This document shows, piece after piece, positions 37,283 through 47,086 of a stretch of DNA of 64,000 nucleotides; position 1 is the stretch's first letter; the number at the start of each line of letters is the position of its first letter. Source of the DNA: Ichthyocystis sparus (GTDB taxonomy: Bacteria > Pseudomonadota > Gammaproteobacteria > Burkholderiales > 2013Ark19i). The stretch lies in assembly GCF_900078755.1 (NCBI RefSeq), contig NZ_FKIH01000028.1, one strand, 5' to 3'. A program made the position numbers and the translations under genes. Below the pieces are notes generated by a model that did not search any database, was not told the DNA's origin, and saw only the letters and a program-made list of their open reading frames with translations.

Positions 37283-40200
37283 ATGAACCCTAATTACGAT
37301 ACGAATGTTCATATATCCTCTTGTTCGATGGAAGTAATACCATCTGACAGAAAGGATTCGCCTTATATATCTAAAAAAAATGTTGGAAGTTTGGTGAATT
37401 TGAATTGCTTGGTCCAAGTTGGGAGTGAAGTTATTAATTGTTCCCATTTGGTTTCAATATTTACTTTAAATAGCATTAGTTGTTATAGAAGTAACGAAAA
37501 AATTAAAATTAGTGAACTGTTTTCAGATGAAGATTCAGTGAAGAGAGCAGTTCCTGATAATTTCAAAGAAATTTATAAAAGCATAATAGAAAATTCGTGT
37601 GCTAGGCATATTATACCTTGTGATAGATTTGGTAACTTTTTGCACGAAATAGCGTCTACCACCACTTCCGGGGAACAGAGATTTTTTATCTTGCAAAGTT
37701 GCAGTCATGCAATGTCTTTTAAGATCACGCATAAAACTAGTAAAATAGAAGGAGCATTGACAGATAGTTGGGTAGTACATTTTTTTGATCCAAATAAAAC
37801 CAATGTTTTATCACGTAGCAAAGTTTCAAGTTGCGAAGAATTTCTGGATTCAAGCAGATTTTCTTTGAGAATGTTTATAAGTAAAAGTTCTTATAAAGAT
37901 TATTTTGAAAATACCCAATTGGGTCCAATAGAGAGTGAATGTGCAGTATATGAGTACTCTGATACAAGAGAAGCAAGTTTGCATTTTTCAACTTTAGAAA
38001 CTATGTCCCGAGATAATATTTCTGGGTGCATGATATACCATATGATGTCTAGTGATATTAGTTCGTTGGATATTAGAGAAATAGTAAGATCTAGATCGTT
38101 TTCAACATTAAGTGCTAATGTTAGAAGGGAGATTTTTTTTGCTAAAAGCTCTTTAGGCATTTCCGCGCTTCAGTTGGCTATGGAACAAAATAGACCTAAT
38201 TCTATAAGATCATATAATAGTTTTTTGGAAGAACTTTCTTATGACGAGAACGTAAGTTTATTACCTGATATTATACACACTAAATCATCTAATGGTGTAC
38301 CTGCTTTATTTATGGCTATGCAAAATGGATATACTGCATGTATTAATAATTTTGGTTTATTGCTCGATAGATTGATTAATATAAGATTAATGATTGGTAT
38401 AGAAAATTTTTCTAGAATATTTTTTGATATTTTGTTGGCCAAGCGTAGAGATGGACTATCTGCTCTTTCTACGGCTTTGCTTGGAAATAATAGCGATGCT
38501 GTTTTAGCTTTTGGCCGTCTTTTGGATAAAATTTTTATACTCAAAGATATTGTTGATAGTAAAAAATTATCTAATATGATTTTTGAATTGTTGAATTCTA
38601 AAGATAACATTGGAATTACTGGTCTTTTCTATGCTTTGCAAGAGGGTCATTCTGGTGTAGTACGTGCTTTTGGAACATTAATAGATATCTTATTTGTTAT
38701 GAAAGAACATATACCTGATGCTGATATAGCAAGTATGATTTTTAGATTATTGAATTGTAAAAATAATAATGCACTTCCTGGACTATTTTTAGTTTTGCAA
38801 AATGGTCATGTTGATACAGTACATGCTTTTTCTGAATTGTTGGATAAATTACTTATTATGAAAGATCATGTATCCCACACTGATATGGCATATATGATTT
38901 TTGAGTTATTAATACCTAAAGCTGATACTGGTGTTACTGGGTTATTTTTTGCTTTGCAAGAAGGTCATACTGATACGGTAATTGCTTTTGGTGGGATAAT
39001 AAGCAAATTTTTGCTACTAAGGTACAGTATACCTGAACGTATGTTTAGCTCTATGATGCTAGATATATTAATGGCTAGGAGAGGTGACAATATACCCGGA
39101 ATATTTATATCATTAGCAATGAATAATATTGATATTGTTGGTGCATATAGTTCACTATTAGTGTATGCGCCCAAAGAAGTTAGAAAAGAAGTATTTTGTA
39201 TCAAGGATAGTGATGGATTTCCCGCTCTTTATGCTCTCATGGCCAATGATAATCCACAATCTTTGATAGCATATGACTATTTTTTGCAGTCACTTTCTTG
39301 TGATGAGCAAATAGATCTACTGCCAGAGTTATTAATTTCTAAAAACGATAATGGTGATTATGCTCTATTTGTAGCTATGCAAGAAGGGTATAAAGATTGT
39401 GTTGACGCATATGGTGTCTTGATTGAAAATCAACTGATGACGATTAGAGGCAGAATGTCTCCTGATGATTTTGCCAGTATAGTTTTGGATATTGTATTGG
39501 CTAAAAGAAATGATGGAATATCTGCTTTACTTGTGGGAATGTATAACAATAAGGTTAGAGCTGTAGAAGCTTATTCGGGATTATTAGACAAAGTCTTATT
39601 GTTACTAAATGGCATTATATCACCTCGTAAATTAGCTGATATTATTTATATCTTGATTTCACATTGCTCGCCCTCTTATGATGCAACTCCTATGTTTACA
39701 GCTCTGCATAGAGGACATGCTAGTTCTGTTGCTATTTTTAGTTTATTAGTTGATAAACTAATATCAATGAGAGGTTGTATATCTCACGATGAGCTTGTAA
39801 ATATGATTTTTAAATTGTTGAAGGCTAGAAATAGTACAAACATTGATGGATTATTTATGGCTTTGCAAGAAGGAAACACTGCTTCAGTAGCTGCTTTTGG
39901 AGTGTTGTTAGATAGATTTATTAGTATGAAAGGATACATAGAAGATATTCCGCTGGCTGATATGTTATTTGATTTACTAATGTGCAAAAGTGGTGATGAT
40001 TGTATACCAGGCTTGTTTATGGCTATGCAAGAGGGACATCATGGGGCTGTAGATGCTTTTGGGAAGTTATTAGAAAAAGCAATGATCTTTAAGGATTGTA
40101 TATTAAGTGAATTCTTTAATAGTATGCTTCTGGATACCGTAATATCTAAACGATCAGATGGGATATCTGGATTATTTGTAGCACTAAAAAATAATCTTCC

Positions 40201-40510
40201 CGAAGTAATTAGATCCTATGGCTTATTGCTTAAATTAATACCTCAAAATGAATTAACTAATGTATTAATAGCTTCTAACAGTTATGGCGTACCTGCTGCC
40301 TTATTTGCTGGTAGAGAAGCTTTAGCTAGCTATCTCGAAATAGTATCTGGCTTACCAACTAGGGCTATATATGATTTATATTCACAACTTAGTAGCATAA
40401 GAATCTCAATTAGATATACACCTTTAAGCAATAGTGATCTTGATAGGAAATACGAGCTTTTATTGAAAGATATTGAAGAACTTGCTAGAACCTCCAGGCA
40501 GAACTATTGA
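37283..40510 (+). CDS. ShET2/OspD3-like effector, subfamily B copy 5 (reference architecture)
   Basis: 1075 residues with the complete B layout. Protease-like domain 1-262: C53 in INCSHLVSIF, H142 in SCSHAMSF, D169 in HFFDPNKTN. Module 1, about 283-625, has seven repeats starting VRREIFFAKSSLGISALQLAME. Module 2, about 628-1040, has eight repeats starting APKEVRKEVFCIKDSDGFPALYALM and including the SYDATPMF unit equivalent to the NGETSMF unit of subfamily A. The basic C-terminal helix ends ARTSRQNY. Module 2 is about the size of the whole A repeat domain (about 447 residues). The leader has no classical Shine-Dalgarno; AAAGCAAAGTGAC precedes the ATG directly. Confidence 0.86.
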   Translation: MNPNYDTNVHISSCSMEVIPSDRKDSPYISKKNVGSLVNLNCLVQVGSEVINCSHLVSIFTLNSISCYRSNEKIKISELFSDEDSVKRAVPDNFKEIYKSIIENSCARHIIPCDRFGNFLHEIASTTTSGEQRFFILQSCSHAMSFKITHKTSKIEGALTDSWVVHFFDPNKTNVLSRSKVSSCEEFLDSSRFSLRMFISKSSYKDYFENTQLGPIESECAVYEYSDTREASLHFSTLETMSRDNISGCMIYHMMSSDISSLDIREIVRSRSFSTLSANVRREIFFAKSSLGISALQLAMEQNRPNSIRSYNSFLEELSYDENVSLLPDIIHTKSSNGVPALFMAMQNGYTACINNFGLLLDRLINIRLMIGIENFSRIFFDILLAKRRDGLSALSTALLGNNSDAVLAFGRLLDKIFILKDIVDSKKLSNMIFELLNSKDNIGITGLFYALQEGHSGVVRAFGTLIDILFVMKEHIPDADIASMIFRLLNCKNNNALPGLFLVLQNGHVDTVHAFSELLDKLLIMKDHVSHTDMAYMIFELLIPKADTGVTGLFFALQEGHTDTVIAFGGIISKFLLLRYSIPERMFSSMMLDILMARRGDNIPGIFISLAMNNIDIVGAYSSLLVYAPKEVRKEVFCIKDSDGFPALYALMANDNPQSLIAYDYFLQSLSCDEQIDLLPELLISKNDNGDYALFVAMQEGYKDCVDAYGVLIENQLMTIRGRMSPDDFASIVLDIVLAKRNDGISALLVGMYNNKVRAVEAYSGLLDKVLLLLNGIISPRKLADIIYILISHCSPSYDATPMFTALHRGHASSVAIFSLLVDKLISMRGCISHDELVNMIFKLLKARNSTNIDGLFMALQEGNTASVAAFGVLLDRFISMKGYIEDIPLADMLFDLLMCKSGDDCIPGLFMAMQEGHHGAVDAFGKLLEKAMIFKDCILSEFFNSMLLDTVISKRSDGISGLFVALKNNLPEVIRSYGLLLKLIPQNELTNVLIASNSYGVPAALFAGREALASYLEIVSGLPTRAIYDLYSQLSSIRISIRYTPLSNSDLDRKYELLLKDIEELARTSRQNY

Positions 40511-40836
40511 AGATTATGTATGACTTTGATAAAATTGAACTAATGTTTATAGTTGGGTAGGTATAAATTACTACCAAACAAGATAAAACAGGTTTAGATT
40601 TCTTGGTATGCAATGCCCTCATAAAAAATTTGATTTAAGTGTCAACTAGTGGCACGTTAGTATGTGTGTGTGTAATTATAATCTTGTAGTTGTACCAGTT
40701 GTTGGTTTAATATAAAAAAATTGCTCTAGCAGATAATTTTGTTTGTGCGTTGTGCGTAGTATTTAGTTAAGGATGTTAGCGGTGGTTTACTGCATGTAAA
40801 TCTATAGTATTAATACTAATAATAAAGCAAAGTTAC
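40511..40836 (+). other. 326-base intergenic cassette between B5 and B6
   Basis: Non-coding. It has the shared ATAAATTACTACCAAAC motif near 40563, a TGTGTGTGTG run near 40661, and an imperfect hairpin sequence AGCAGATAATTTTGTTTG near 40727. TTTAGTTAAGGATGTTAGCGG lies near 40763-40783, TATAGT at 40803-40808 and the A-rich leader AATAAAGCAAAGTTAC before the ATG. Order and spacing match the gaps before B5, B7, B10 and B12. Confidence 0.55.
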
Positions 40837-43800
40837 ATGGATTCTAACTATAATACTCATGTTCATATATCTTCACATTCTGATGAAGTAATGGCATCTA
40901 GTGAAAAGTGTTTGCCATATGTATCTAAAAAAAATGTTGAAAGTTTATTAAATTTAAACGGTAAAGTTAAAATTGATGGGGAAGTTATTCTTTGTTCTCA
41001 TTTATCTTCATTATTTGCTTTGAACAGCATAGATTGCTATAGAAGTGGCAAAAAGATGAAAATTGCTGAACTTTTTTCTGATGAGAACTCAATAAAAGTG
41101 GCAGTTCCTAATAACTTTAAGGAAATTCATGAAAATCTAATGAAGAAATCGTGTGATAGGCAGATTATAGCTTGTGATAGATTTGGCAATTTTTTACACA
41201 AAATAACATCTACCACAGTTTCTGGTGAGCAAAGATTTTTTTTATTAAATAGTGCTAGTCATGCAATGTCTTTTAAGATCATGCATAAAACTAAGGAAGT
41301 AGGAGGAGTATTATTAGATAGGTGGGTAGTACACTTTTTTGATCCTAATAGGACTAATGTTGTATCACGTAGCGAAGTTTTAGATCGTGATGAATTCCTA
41401 GATTCTGGAAAATTTTCTTTAAGAATGTTTATAAGTAGATCTTCTTATAAGGATTATTTTGAAGTTTCTGGCTTAGCTCCAGTAGAAAATGAATGCGCAG
41501 TGTATGAATATTCTGATGTAAGAGATGCAAGTTCGAATTTTTCAACCTTAGAAACTCTGTCCCAAGATGGAATTTCTGGATGCATGATATATCATATGAT
41601 GTCTAACAATATTAGTTCATTGGACATTAGAGGAATACTAGAATCTAGGTCTTTTTCAACATTAAGTAGTAGTATTAGAAGAGAAACATTTTTTTCTAAA
41701 AGTTCTTCAAATTTTACTGCGCTTTATTCAGCAATGGAACAGAATAAGCCTAATTCTATAATATTATATGATAATTTTTTGGAAGAACTTTCCTATAATG
41801 AACAATTAGTCTTGTTGCCTGAAATTATAAAAGCTGAATCAGCTGAAGGCGCACCAGCTTTATTTATGGCTATGCAAGAGAATAATACTGAAAGTATTAA
41901 TAGTTTTGGTTTATTGATAAATAGATTAATGAATATAAGATATAGAATGTCTACAGAAGATTTTTCTGGAATAGTACTTGATGTTTTGAGCGCAAAGCGT
42001 AGAGATGGATTATCTGCTCTTTCTATGGCTTTATTCAGAAATAATTATGACTCTATTTTGGCTTTTGGTGGTCTTTTAGATATTATTTTTGTACTTAAGG
42101 AGATTAATAGCATAATATTATCTAATATCATTTTTATGTTGTTGAATTGTAAAGATGGGATGGGAACTCATTCTATGTTTTATGCTTTTCGAGAAGGATA
42201 TACCGATACAGTATTTGCTTTTGGAGCATTGATAGATAGGTTACTTTTTATGAAGGGACATATACCTGATAATGATATGGCAAGTATGATTTTTAGATTA
42301 TTGAATTGTGAAAACAATGATGGAGCTCATGGTATATTATATGCTTTTAAAGAAGGTTATGCTGATACAGTACGTGCTTTTGGAACATTGATAGATAAAT
42401 TACTTATTATGAAAGGAGGTATACCTGATACCGATATGGCAGATATGATTTTCAAATTGCTAATGCCTAAATTTGACACAGGATCTTCTGGCTTACTTTT
42501 TTCTTTGCAAAGAATGAATATTGATACAGTAGTTGCTTTTGGTGAGTTAGTAAGCAGATTTGTGCTCCTAAGACACGGTATACCTGAGGTTATGTTTAAT
42601 TCTATGATGCTAGAAATCTTAACGGCTAAGAGAAGTGACGGTGTACCTGGTATATTTTTACCATTAGCAAGGAATAATATTAATATCGTTGGTGCGTATA
42701 ATTCGTTATTAGCATATGCACCTAAAGAAGTTAGAAAACAAATATTTTGTGCCAAGGATAGTAACGGATTACCTGCACTCTACACACTAATGTTTCATAA
42801 TAACCCACAATCTTTGACAGCATATGCTTGTTTTTTGCAATCACTTTCTTGTGATGAGCAAATTGATTTGCTGCCAGATATCTTAGTTTCTAAGAATGAT
42901 AGTGGTACCCCTGCGCTGTTTATAGCCATGCAAGAAGGATATGACACTTGTGTTGATGCATATGCTAGTTTGATAGAAAATAAATTAATGAAAATTAGGG
43001 ATAGAATTTCTCCCTATGATTTTGCTGATATAGTTTTAAATATTGTATTAGCTAAAAGAAGTGATGGAGTATCTGCTTTACTTGTAGGAATTTATAACAA
43101 TAGAGTTAGTGCTATAGAAGCTTATTCGAGATTATTAGATAAAATTTTATTATTACTAAATGGCACTGTGTCATATGATAAATTAGCTGATGTTGTTTAT
43201 ATCGTAATTTCATATTGCCTACCTTCTTGTGATACGAGTTCTATATTTATATCCATGTGTAGAGGACAAGCTGATTCTATCATTGCTTTGGGTTTGCTAA
43301 TTGATAAATTAATGTTAATGAAAGGTCGTATATCTCACGATAGGCTTGCAAGGATGATTTTTAAATTATTGAAGGCTAGAACTATCAAAAATGTTGACGG
43401 ATTATTTATGGCTTTGCAAGAAGGTAATACTGATGCAATAGTTGCTTTTTCCTCATTGGTGGATAAATTTCTTGGTATGAAAGGCTGCGTAGAAGATGTA
43501 GTACTGGTTGAGATGCTGTTTAGTCTACTGATCTGTAAAAGTGGCGATAAAGGTATTCCAGGCTTGTTTATGGCTATGCAAAATGGGCATCATAGTGCTG
43601 TGGATGCTTTTAGAGAATTATTAGAAAAAACAATGATATTTAAGGAAAATGTATCGAGAGAGTATTTTAATAATATGCTTTTGGATATTGTAACATCTAG
43701 ACGATCATATGGAGTATCTGGGTTGTCAGTAGCACTGAAGAATAATTTTTCTAAAGTAATTAAATCTTATGGCTTATTACTTAATTTAATACCTAAATAT

Positions 43801-44070
43801 GAATTGGTTAGTATATTAGTAGCTTCTGATAATTGTGATATACCTGCTGCTTTATCTGCTGGTGAAGAGGCTTTAGATATTTATTTAATGATAGTATCTA
43901 ATTTACCAACTAGCGTTATATATGCTTTATATTCACGTCTTAGTAGCATAAGAATGTCAATTGTACATACACCGTTAAGTAATAGTGATCTTGATGGAAG
44001 GTATAAAGCCTTACTGAAAAAGGTTAAGAAATTAGCCATAAGCTCTGTACCGAATATTGTAATAACATGA
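40837..44070 (+). CDS. ShET2/OspD3-like effector, subfamily B copy 6
   Basis: 1077 residues, fifteen repeats, full two-module layout. C53 in ILCSHLSSLF, H142 in SASHAMSF and D169 in HFFDPNRTN. Module 1 contains FYAFREGYTDTVFAF and YAFKEGYADTVRAF units also seen in the next gene. Module 2 starts APKEVRKQIFCAKDSNG. The C-terminus, LAISSVPNIVIT, is shared only with the next gene and loosely with the copy at 57455 (IQGIVIV), so there is a second type of C-terminal end in subfamily B. Together with the shared 3' flank, this makes it the parent or sister of the shorter gene at 44589. Confidence 0.86.
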   Translation: MDSNYNTHVHISSHSDEVMASSEKCLPYVSKKNVESLLNLNGKVKIDGEVILCSHLSSLFALNSIDCYRSGKKMKIAELFSDENSIKVAVPNNFKEIHENLMKKSCDRQIIACDRFGNFLHKITSTTVSGEQRFFLLNSASHAMSFKIMHKTKEVGGVLLDRWVVHFFDPNRTNVVSRSEVLDRDEFLDSGKFSLRMFISRSSYKDYFEVSGLAPVENECAVYEYSDVRDASSNFSTLETLSQDGISGCMIYHMMSNNISSLDIRGILESRSFSTLSSSIRRETFFSKSSSNFTALYSAMEQNKPNSIILYDNFLEELSYNEQLVLLPEIIKAESAEGAPALFMAMQENNTESINSFGLLINRLMNIRYRMSTEDFSGIVLDVLSAKRRDGLSALSMALFRNNYDSILAFGGLLDIIFVLKEINSIILSNIIFMLLNCKDGMGTHSMFYAFREGYTDTVFAFGALIDRLLFMKGHIPDNDMASMIFRLLNCENNDGAHGILYAFKEGYADTVRAFGTLIDKLLIMKGGIPDTDMADMIFKLLMPKFDTGSSGLLFSLQRMNIDTVVAFGELVSRFVLLRHGIPEVMFNSMMLEILTAKRSDGVPGIFLPLARNNINIVGAYNSLLAYAPKEVRKQIFCAKDSNGLPALYTLMFHNNPQSLTAYACFLQSLSCDEQIDLLPDILVSKNDSGTPALFIAMQEGYDTCVDAYASLIENKLMKIRDRISPYDFADIVLNIVLAKRSDGVSALLVGIYNNRVSAIEAYSRLLDKILLLLNGTVSYDKLADVVYIVISYCLPSCDTSSIFISMCRGQADSIIALGLLIDKLMLMKGRISHDRLARMIFKLLKARTIKNVDGLFMALQEGNTDAIVAFSSLVDKFLGMKGCVEDVVLVEMLFSLLICKSGDKGIPGLFMAMQNGHHSAVDAFRELLEKTMIFKENVSREYFNNMLLDIVTSRRSYGVSGLSVALKNNFSKVIKSYGLLLNLIPKYELVSILVASDNCDIPAALSAGEEALDIYLMIVSNLPTSVIYALYSRLSSIRMSIVHTPLSNSDLDGRYKALLKKVKKLAISSVPNIVIT

Positions 44071-44588
44071 AATTATATATATATTGAGGTATATGGAAAC
44101 ATGTGTTGGGATGGGAAAAGAGTTATAGCAAAGATAAATAAGTTATTAATAACTAATGTTTCTCTTTTCTTTAATTACCTTTTGTAATGGTAGCTTCGAT
44201 AGTTATGTAGTTCCTGCTGCCTTATTTGCTGTAGTAGGTGGTTATCTGGAAATAATGTATGACTTGTATCAAGCAGGATTATACATGTTTTATATTCACT
44301 GCTTAATAACATAAGAAAGTCAATTTCTATATATCCTTGGACAACAGCAATCTAAATAAGATTTGAGTTTATTTATATGCAAAGCAAAAATCTTATAAAA
44401 ACAAAGTTAACGTAAATGCCAATAATGACACATTGTGTGTGTGTAGATTACTCAATGGCTATTAACTTGATATAAAAGTTACCTTAGTGGACAATTTTGT
44501 CTATGCATGTTTAGTTAAAGATGCTAACGTAGTACCATATCTGTGAATATATAGTACTTATACTAATAATAAAATAAAGCAAAGTGAT
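44071..44588 (+). other. 518-base intergenic region with a duplicated 3' flank and a remnant
   Basis: 44071-44188 is repeated after the next gene (about 46914-47030), including ATGGAAACATGTGTTGGG and GTTTCTCTTTTCTTTAATTA. A decayed effector fragment follows (separate entry). Then come the usual cassette elements: AATGCCAATAATGACACATT at 44415-44434, a TGTGTGTGTG run, the palindrome GACA-ATTT-TGTC at 44490-44501, TTAAAGATGCTAACGTAG near 44515, and the leader AAAATAAAGCAAAGTGAT before the ATG. Confidence 0.6.
44189..44355 (+). pseudogene. Remnant of a subfamily B effector C-terminus
   Basis: About 165 bases align by eye with the C-terminal coding end of B genes such as 40275-40445. Matching pieces are GTAGCTTC.GATAGTTATG (VASDSYG with one base lost), TACCTGCTGCCTTATTTGCTG (PAALFAG; here TTCCTGCTGCC), GGTTATCTGGAAATAATGTATGACTTG (YLEI.SDL), TTTTATATTCACTGCTTAATAACATAAGAAAGTCAATT (LYS.LNSIRKSI) and ACAGCAATCT (SNSDL). 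Several frameshifts prevent any reading frame. It is the tail of an otherwise deleted array member. Confidence 0.8.
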
Positions 44589-46913
44589 ATGGACTCCAAT
44601 TATAACACGCACGTTCATATATCTTCAAATTTGATGGAAATAATGCCATCTAGTGAAAAGAGTCTGCCCTATATATCTAAAAAAAATGTTGTAAATTTAT
44701 TAAATTTAAATGGTCAATTTGAAATTGATGGGGAAGTTGTTCTTTGTTCTCAGTTAGCTTCACTATTTGCTTTGAACAGCATAGATTGCTATAGAAGTAA
44801 CAAAAAAATGAAAATCAGCAAACTGTTTTCAGATGAAGAGTCAATAAAAATGTCAGTCCCTAATAATTTTAAGGAAATTCATAAAAATATAATAGAAAAT
44901 TCATGTGATAGGCACATAATAGCTTGTGGTAGGTTTGGCAATTTTTTGTATAAAATAGCGTCTGCCACGGCTTTAGGAGAGCAGCGATTTTTTATTTTAC
45001 ATAGTGGCAATCATGTAATGTCTTTTAAGGTTATGCATAAAACCAAAGAAATAGAAGGAGTATCATTAAGTAGGTGGGTAGTACACTTTTTTGATCCTAA
45101 CAAGACTAATGTCATATCACGTAGTGAAGTTCTAAATTTAGAGGAATTTCTAGACCTAGGTAGATTTGCTTTAAGAATGTTTATGACCGAAGGTGCTTAT
45201 AGAAATTATTTTGAAGATGTTAAATCAGGATCAATAGAGAATGAATGTGTAATATATGAATGTTCTGATACTCGAGAGTCGAATTTAGATTTTTCAACTT
45301 TAGAAACCCTGTCCCAGGATGGAATTTCTGGGTGCATGATACATCATATGATGTGTAATAGTATTGGTCCATTAGATATTATAAGAGTAGTGAAATCTAG
45401 CTCTTTTTCAACATTAAGTGCTGATATTAGAAGGGAGATATTTATTGCTAAAAGCTCCTTGGGTATTTCTGCGCTTCATGTGGCTATGGGAGAAAATAAT
45501 CCTAGTGCTATAATAGCGTATAACATTTTTTTGGAAGAACTTTCTTATGATGAGCAAGTAAATTTGTTGCCTGATATTATAAAAACTGAATCATCTGAAG
45601 GTGTGCCTGCTTTGTTTGTGGCTATGCAATATGGATATGTTAAGTGTATAGATGTTTTTGGTTTATTGATAGATAGATTGATTAATGTAAGACATAGAAT
45701 AGTAAATTTTACTGAACTGATCTTTGATATTTTGTTGGCCAAGCGTAGAGATGGATTGTCTGCTCTTTCTATGTCTTTATTAATAAATGAAGTTGATTCC
45801 GTTTTGGCTTTTGGCAATCTTTTGGATAGTATATTTGTACTTAAGGAAGATGTGGTTGATAGCAGAATATTATCTAATATGATTTTTATGTTATTGAATA
45901 GTGAAGATAACAGAGGAATTAATTCTCTATTTTATGCTTTTCAAGGAGGTCATGTTGATACAGTATTTGCTTTTGGAGCGTTGATAGATAGGTTACTTCT
46001 TATGAAGGGACATGTGTCTGACAATTACATGGCAAGTATGATTTTTAGATTATTGAGTTGTGAAAACGATAACGGATTTCCTGGTCTATTTTATGCTTTT
46101 CAAGGAGGTCATGCTGATACAGTACGTGCTTTTGGTACACTGATGGATAGATTATTGGTTATGAAGGGATATGTGTCTGATAATTATATGGCAAGTATGA
46201 TTTTTAGATTATTGAGTTGTGAAAACAACAACGGACTTCCTGGTCTATTTTATGCTTTTCAAGAAGGCCATGCTTATACAGTACGTGCTTTTGGAGCATT
46301 GATAGATAGGTTATTTATTATGAGAGGCTACATAGAAGATGTAGTACTGCTTGATATGGTGTTTAGTTTACTAATTTGTAAAAGTGGCGATAATGGTGTT
46401 CCAGGTTTGTTTGTGGCTATGCAAAATGGACATCATAGTACTGTAGATGCTTTTAGGGAATTATTAGAAAAAACAGTGATATTTAAGAATGATACATCGA
46501 GTGAATATTTTAATAATATTATTTTAGATATTATAATATCTAGACGATCAGATGGGGTATATGGGTTATCAGTAGCACTGAAAAATAATTTTTCTGAAGT
46601 AGTTAAATGTTACGGATTATTACTTAATCTAATACCTAAATATGAATTGGTTAACGTATTAGTAGCTTCTGATAATTGTGATATACCTGCTGCGTTATTT
46701 GCTGGTAAAGAGGCTTTAGATAGTTATTTAATGATAATATCTAGTTTACCAACTAGTGCTATATATGCTTTATATTCACGGCTTAGTAGCATAAGAATGT
46801 CAATTATACATACACCGTTAAGTAATAGTGATCTTGATGGAAGGTATAAAGCCTTATTGAAAAAGGTTAAGAAACTAGCCATAAGATCTGTACCTAACAT
46901 TGTAATAACGTAA
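44589..46913 (+). CDS. ShET2/OspD3-like effector, subfamily B copy 7, internally deleted
   Basis: 774 residues. C53 in VLCSQLASLF (Gln in place of His at +2), H142 in SGNHVMSF and D169 in HFFDPNKTN. Only nine repeats: six units from module 1, three of them near-identical (LPGLFYAFQEGHA.TVRAFG.L.DRL), run directly into the last units of module 2 (GYIEDVVLLDMVFSLLICKSGD). The APKEVRKEIF start of module 2 and about 300 residues are absent relative to the sister at 40837, yet the frame is intact, so an in-frame recombination between repeats is likely. The C-terminus, LAIRSVPNIVIT, matches the sister. Confidence 0.85.
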   Translation: MDSNYNTHVHISSNLMEIMPSSEKSLPYISKKNVVNLLNLNGQFEIDGEVVLCSQLASLFALNSIDCYRSNKKMKISKLFSDEESIKMSVPNNFKEIHKNIIENSCDRHIIACGRFGNFLYKIASATALGEQRFFILHSGNHVMSFKVMHKTKEIEGVSLSRWVVHFFDPNKTNVISRSEVLNLEEFLDLGRFALRMFMTEGAYRNYFEDVKSGSIENECVIYECSDTRESNLDFSTLETLSQDGISGCMIHHMMCNSIGPLDIIRVVKSSSFSTLSADIRREIFIAKSSLGISALHVAMGENNPSAIIAYNIFLEELSYDEQVNLLPDIIKTESSEGVPALFVAMQYGYVKCIDVFGLLIDRLINVRHRIVNFTELIFDILLAKRRDGLSALSMSLLINEVDSVLAFGNLLDSIFVLKEDVVDSRILSNMIFMLLNSEDNRGINSLFYAFQGGHVDTVFAFGALIDRLLLMKGHVSDNYMASMIFRLLSCENDNGFPGLFYAFQGGHADTVRAFGTLMDRLLVMKGYVSDNYMASMIFRLLSCENNNGLPGLFYAFQEGHAYTVRAFGALIDRLFIMRGYIEDVVLLDMVFSLLICKSGDNGVPGLFVAMQNGHHSTVDAFRELLEKTVIFKNDTSSEYFNNIILDIIISRRSDGVYGLSVALKNNFSEVVKCYGLLLNLIPKYELVNVLVASDNCDIPAALFAGKEALDSYLMIISSLPTSAIYALYSRLSSIRMSIIHTPLSNSDLDGRYKALLKKVKKLAIRSVPNIVIT
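45920..46320 (+). repeat. 159-bp tandem repeats inside effector B7
   Basis: Three successive units coding for GLFYAFQ(E/G)GH..TV.AFG.L.DRL..M(K/R)G share long identical stretches, for example ATGGCAAGTATGATTTTTAG followed by ATTATTGAGTTGTGAAAAC in two of them. The period is 159 bases. They lie just before the junction where about 300 codons are missing. Confidence 0.8.
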
Positions 46914-47086
46914 AATTATATATTGAGTATATGGAAACATGTGTTGGGGTGGGTAAAGAGTTATAGCAAAGATAAATAAGTTATTAGTAACTAATGTTTC
47001 TCTTTTCTTTAATTACCTTTTGTAACAATGGTAGCGTGGTGTGCTACCCGTGAATCCGTGCCAATAATAAAACAAAGCAAAGTGAC
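46914..47086 (+). other. Short gap between B7 and B8, copy of the 3' flank of B6
   Basis: The first about 120 bases repeat 44071-44188 with few changes. After TTTTGTAACAATGGTAGCGTGG the sequence jumps straight to the A-rich leader (CCAATAATAAAACAAAGCAAAGTGAC). The hairpin and AATAATGTCACATT block of other gaps is missing, so this gap is itself a deletion product. Confidence 0.6.
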
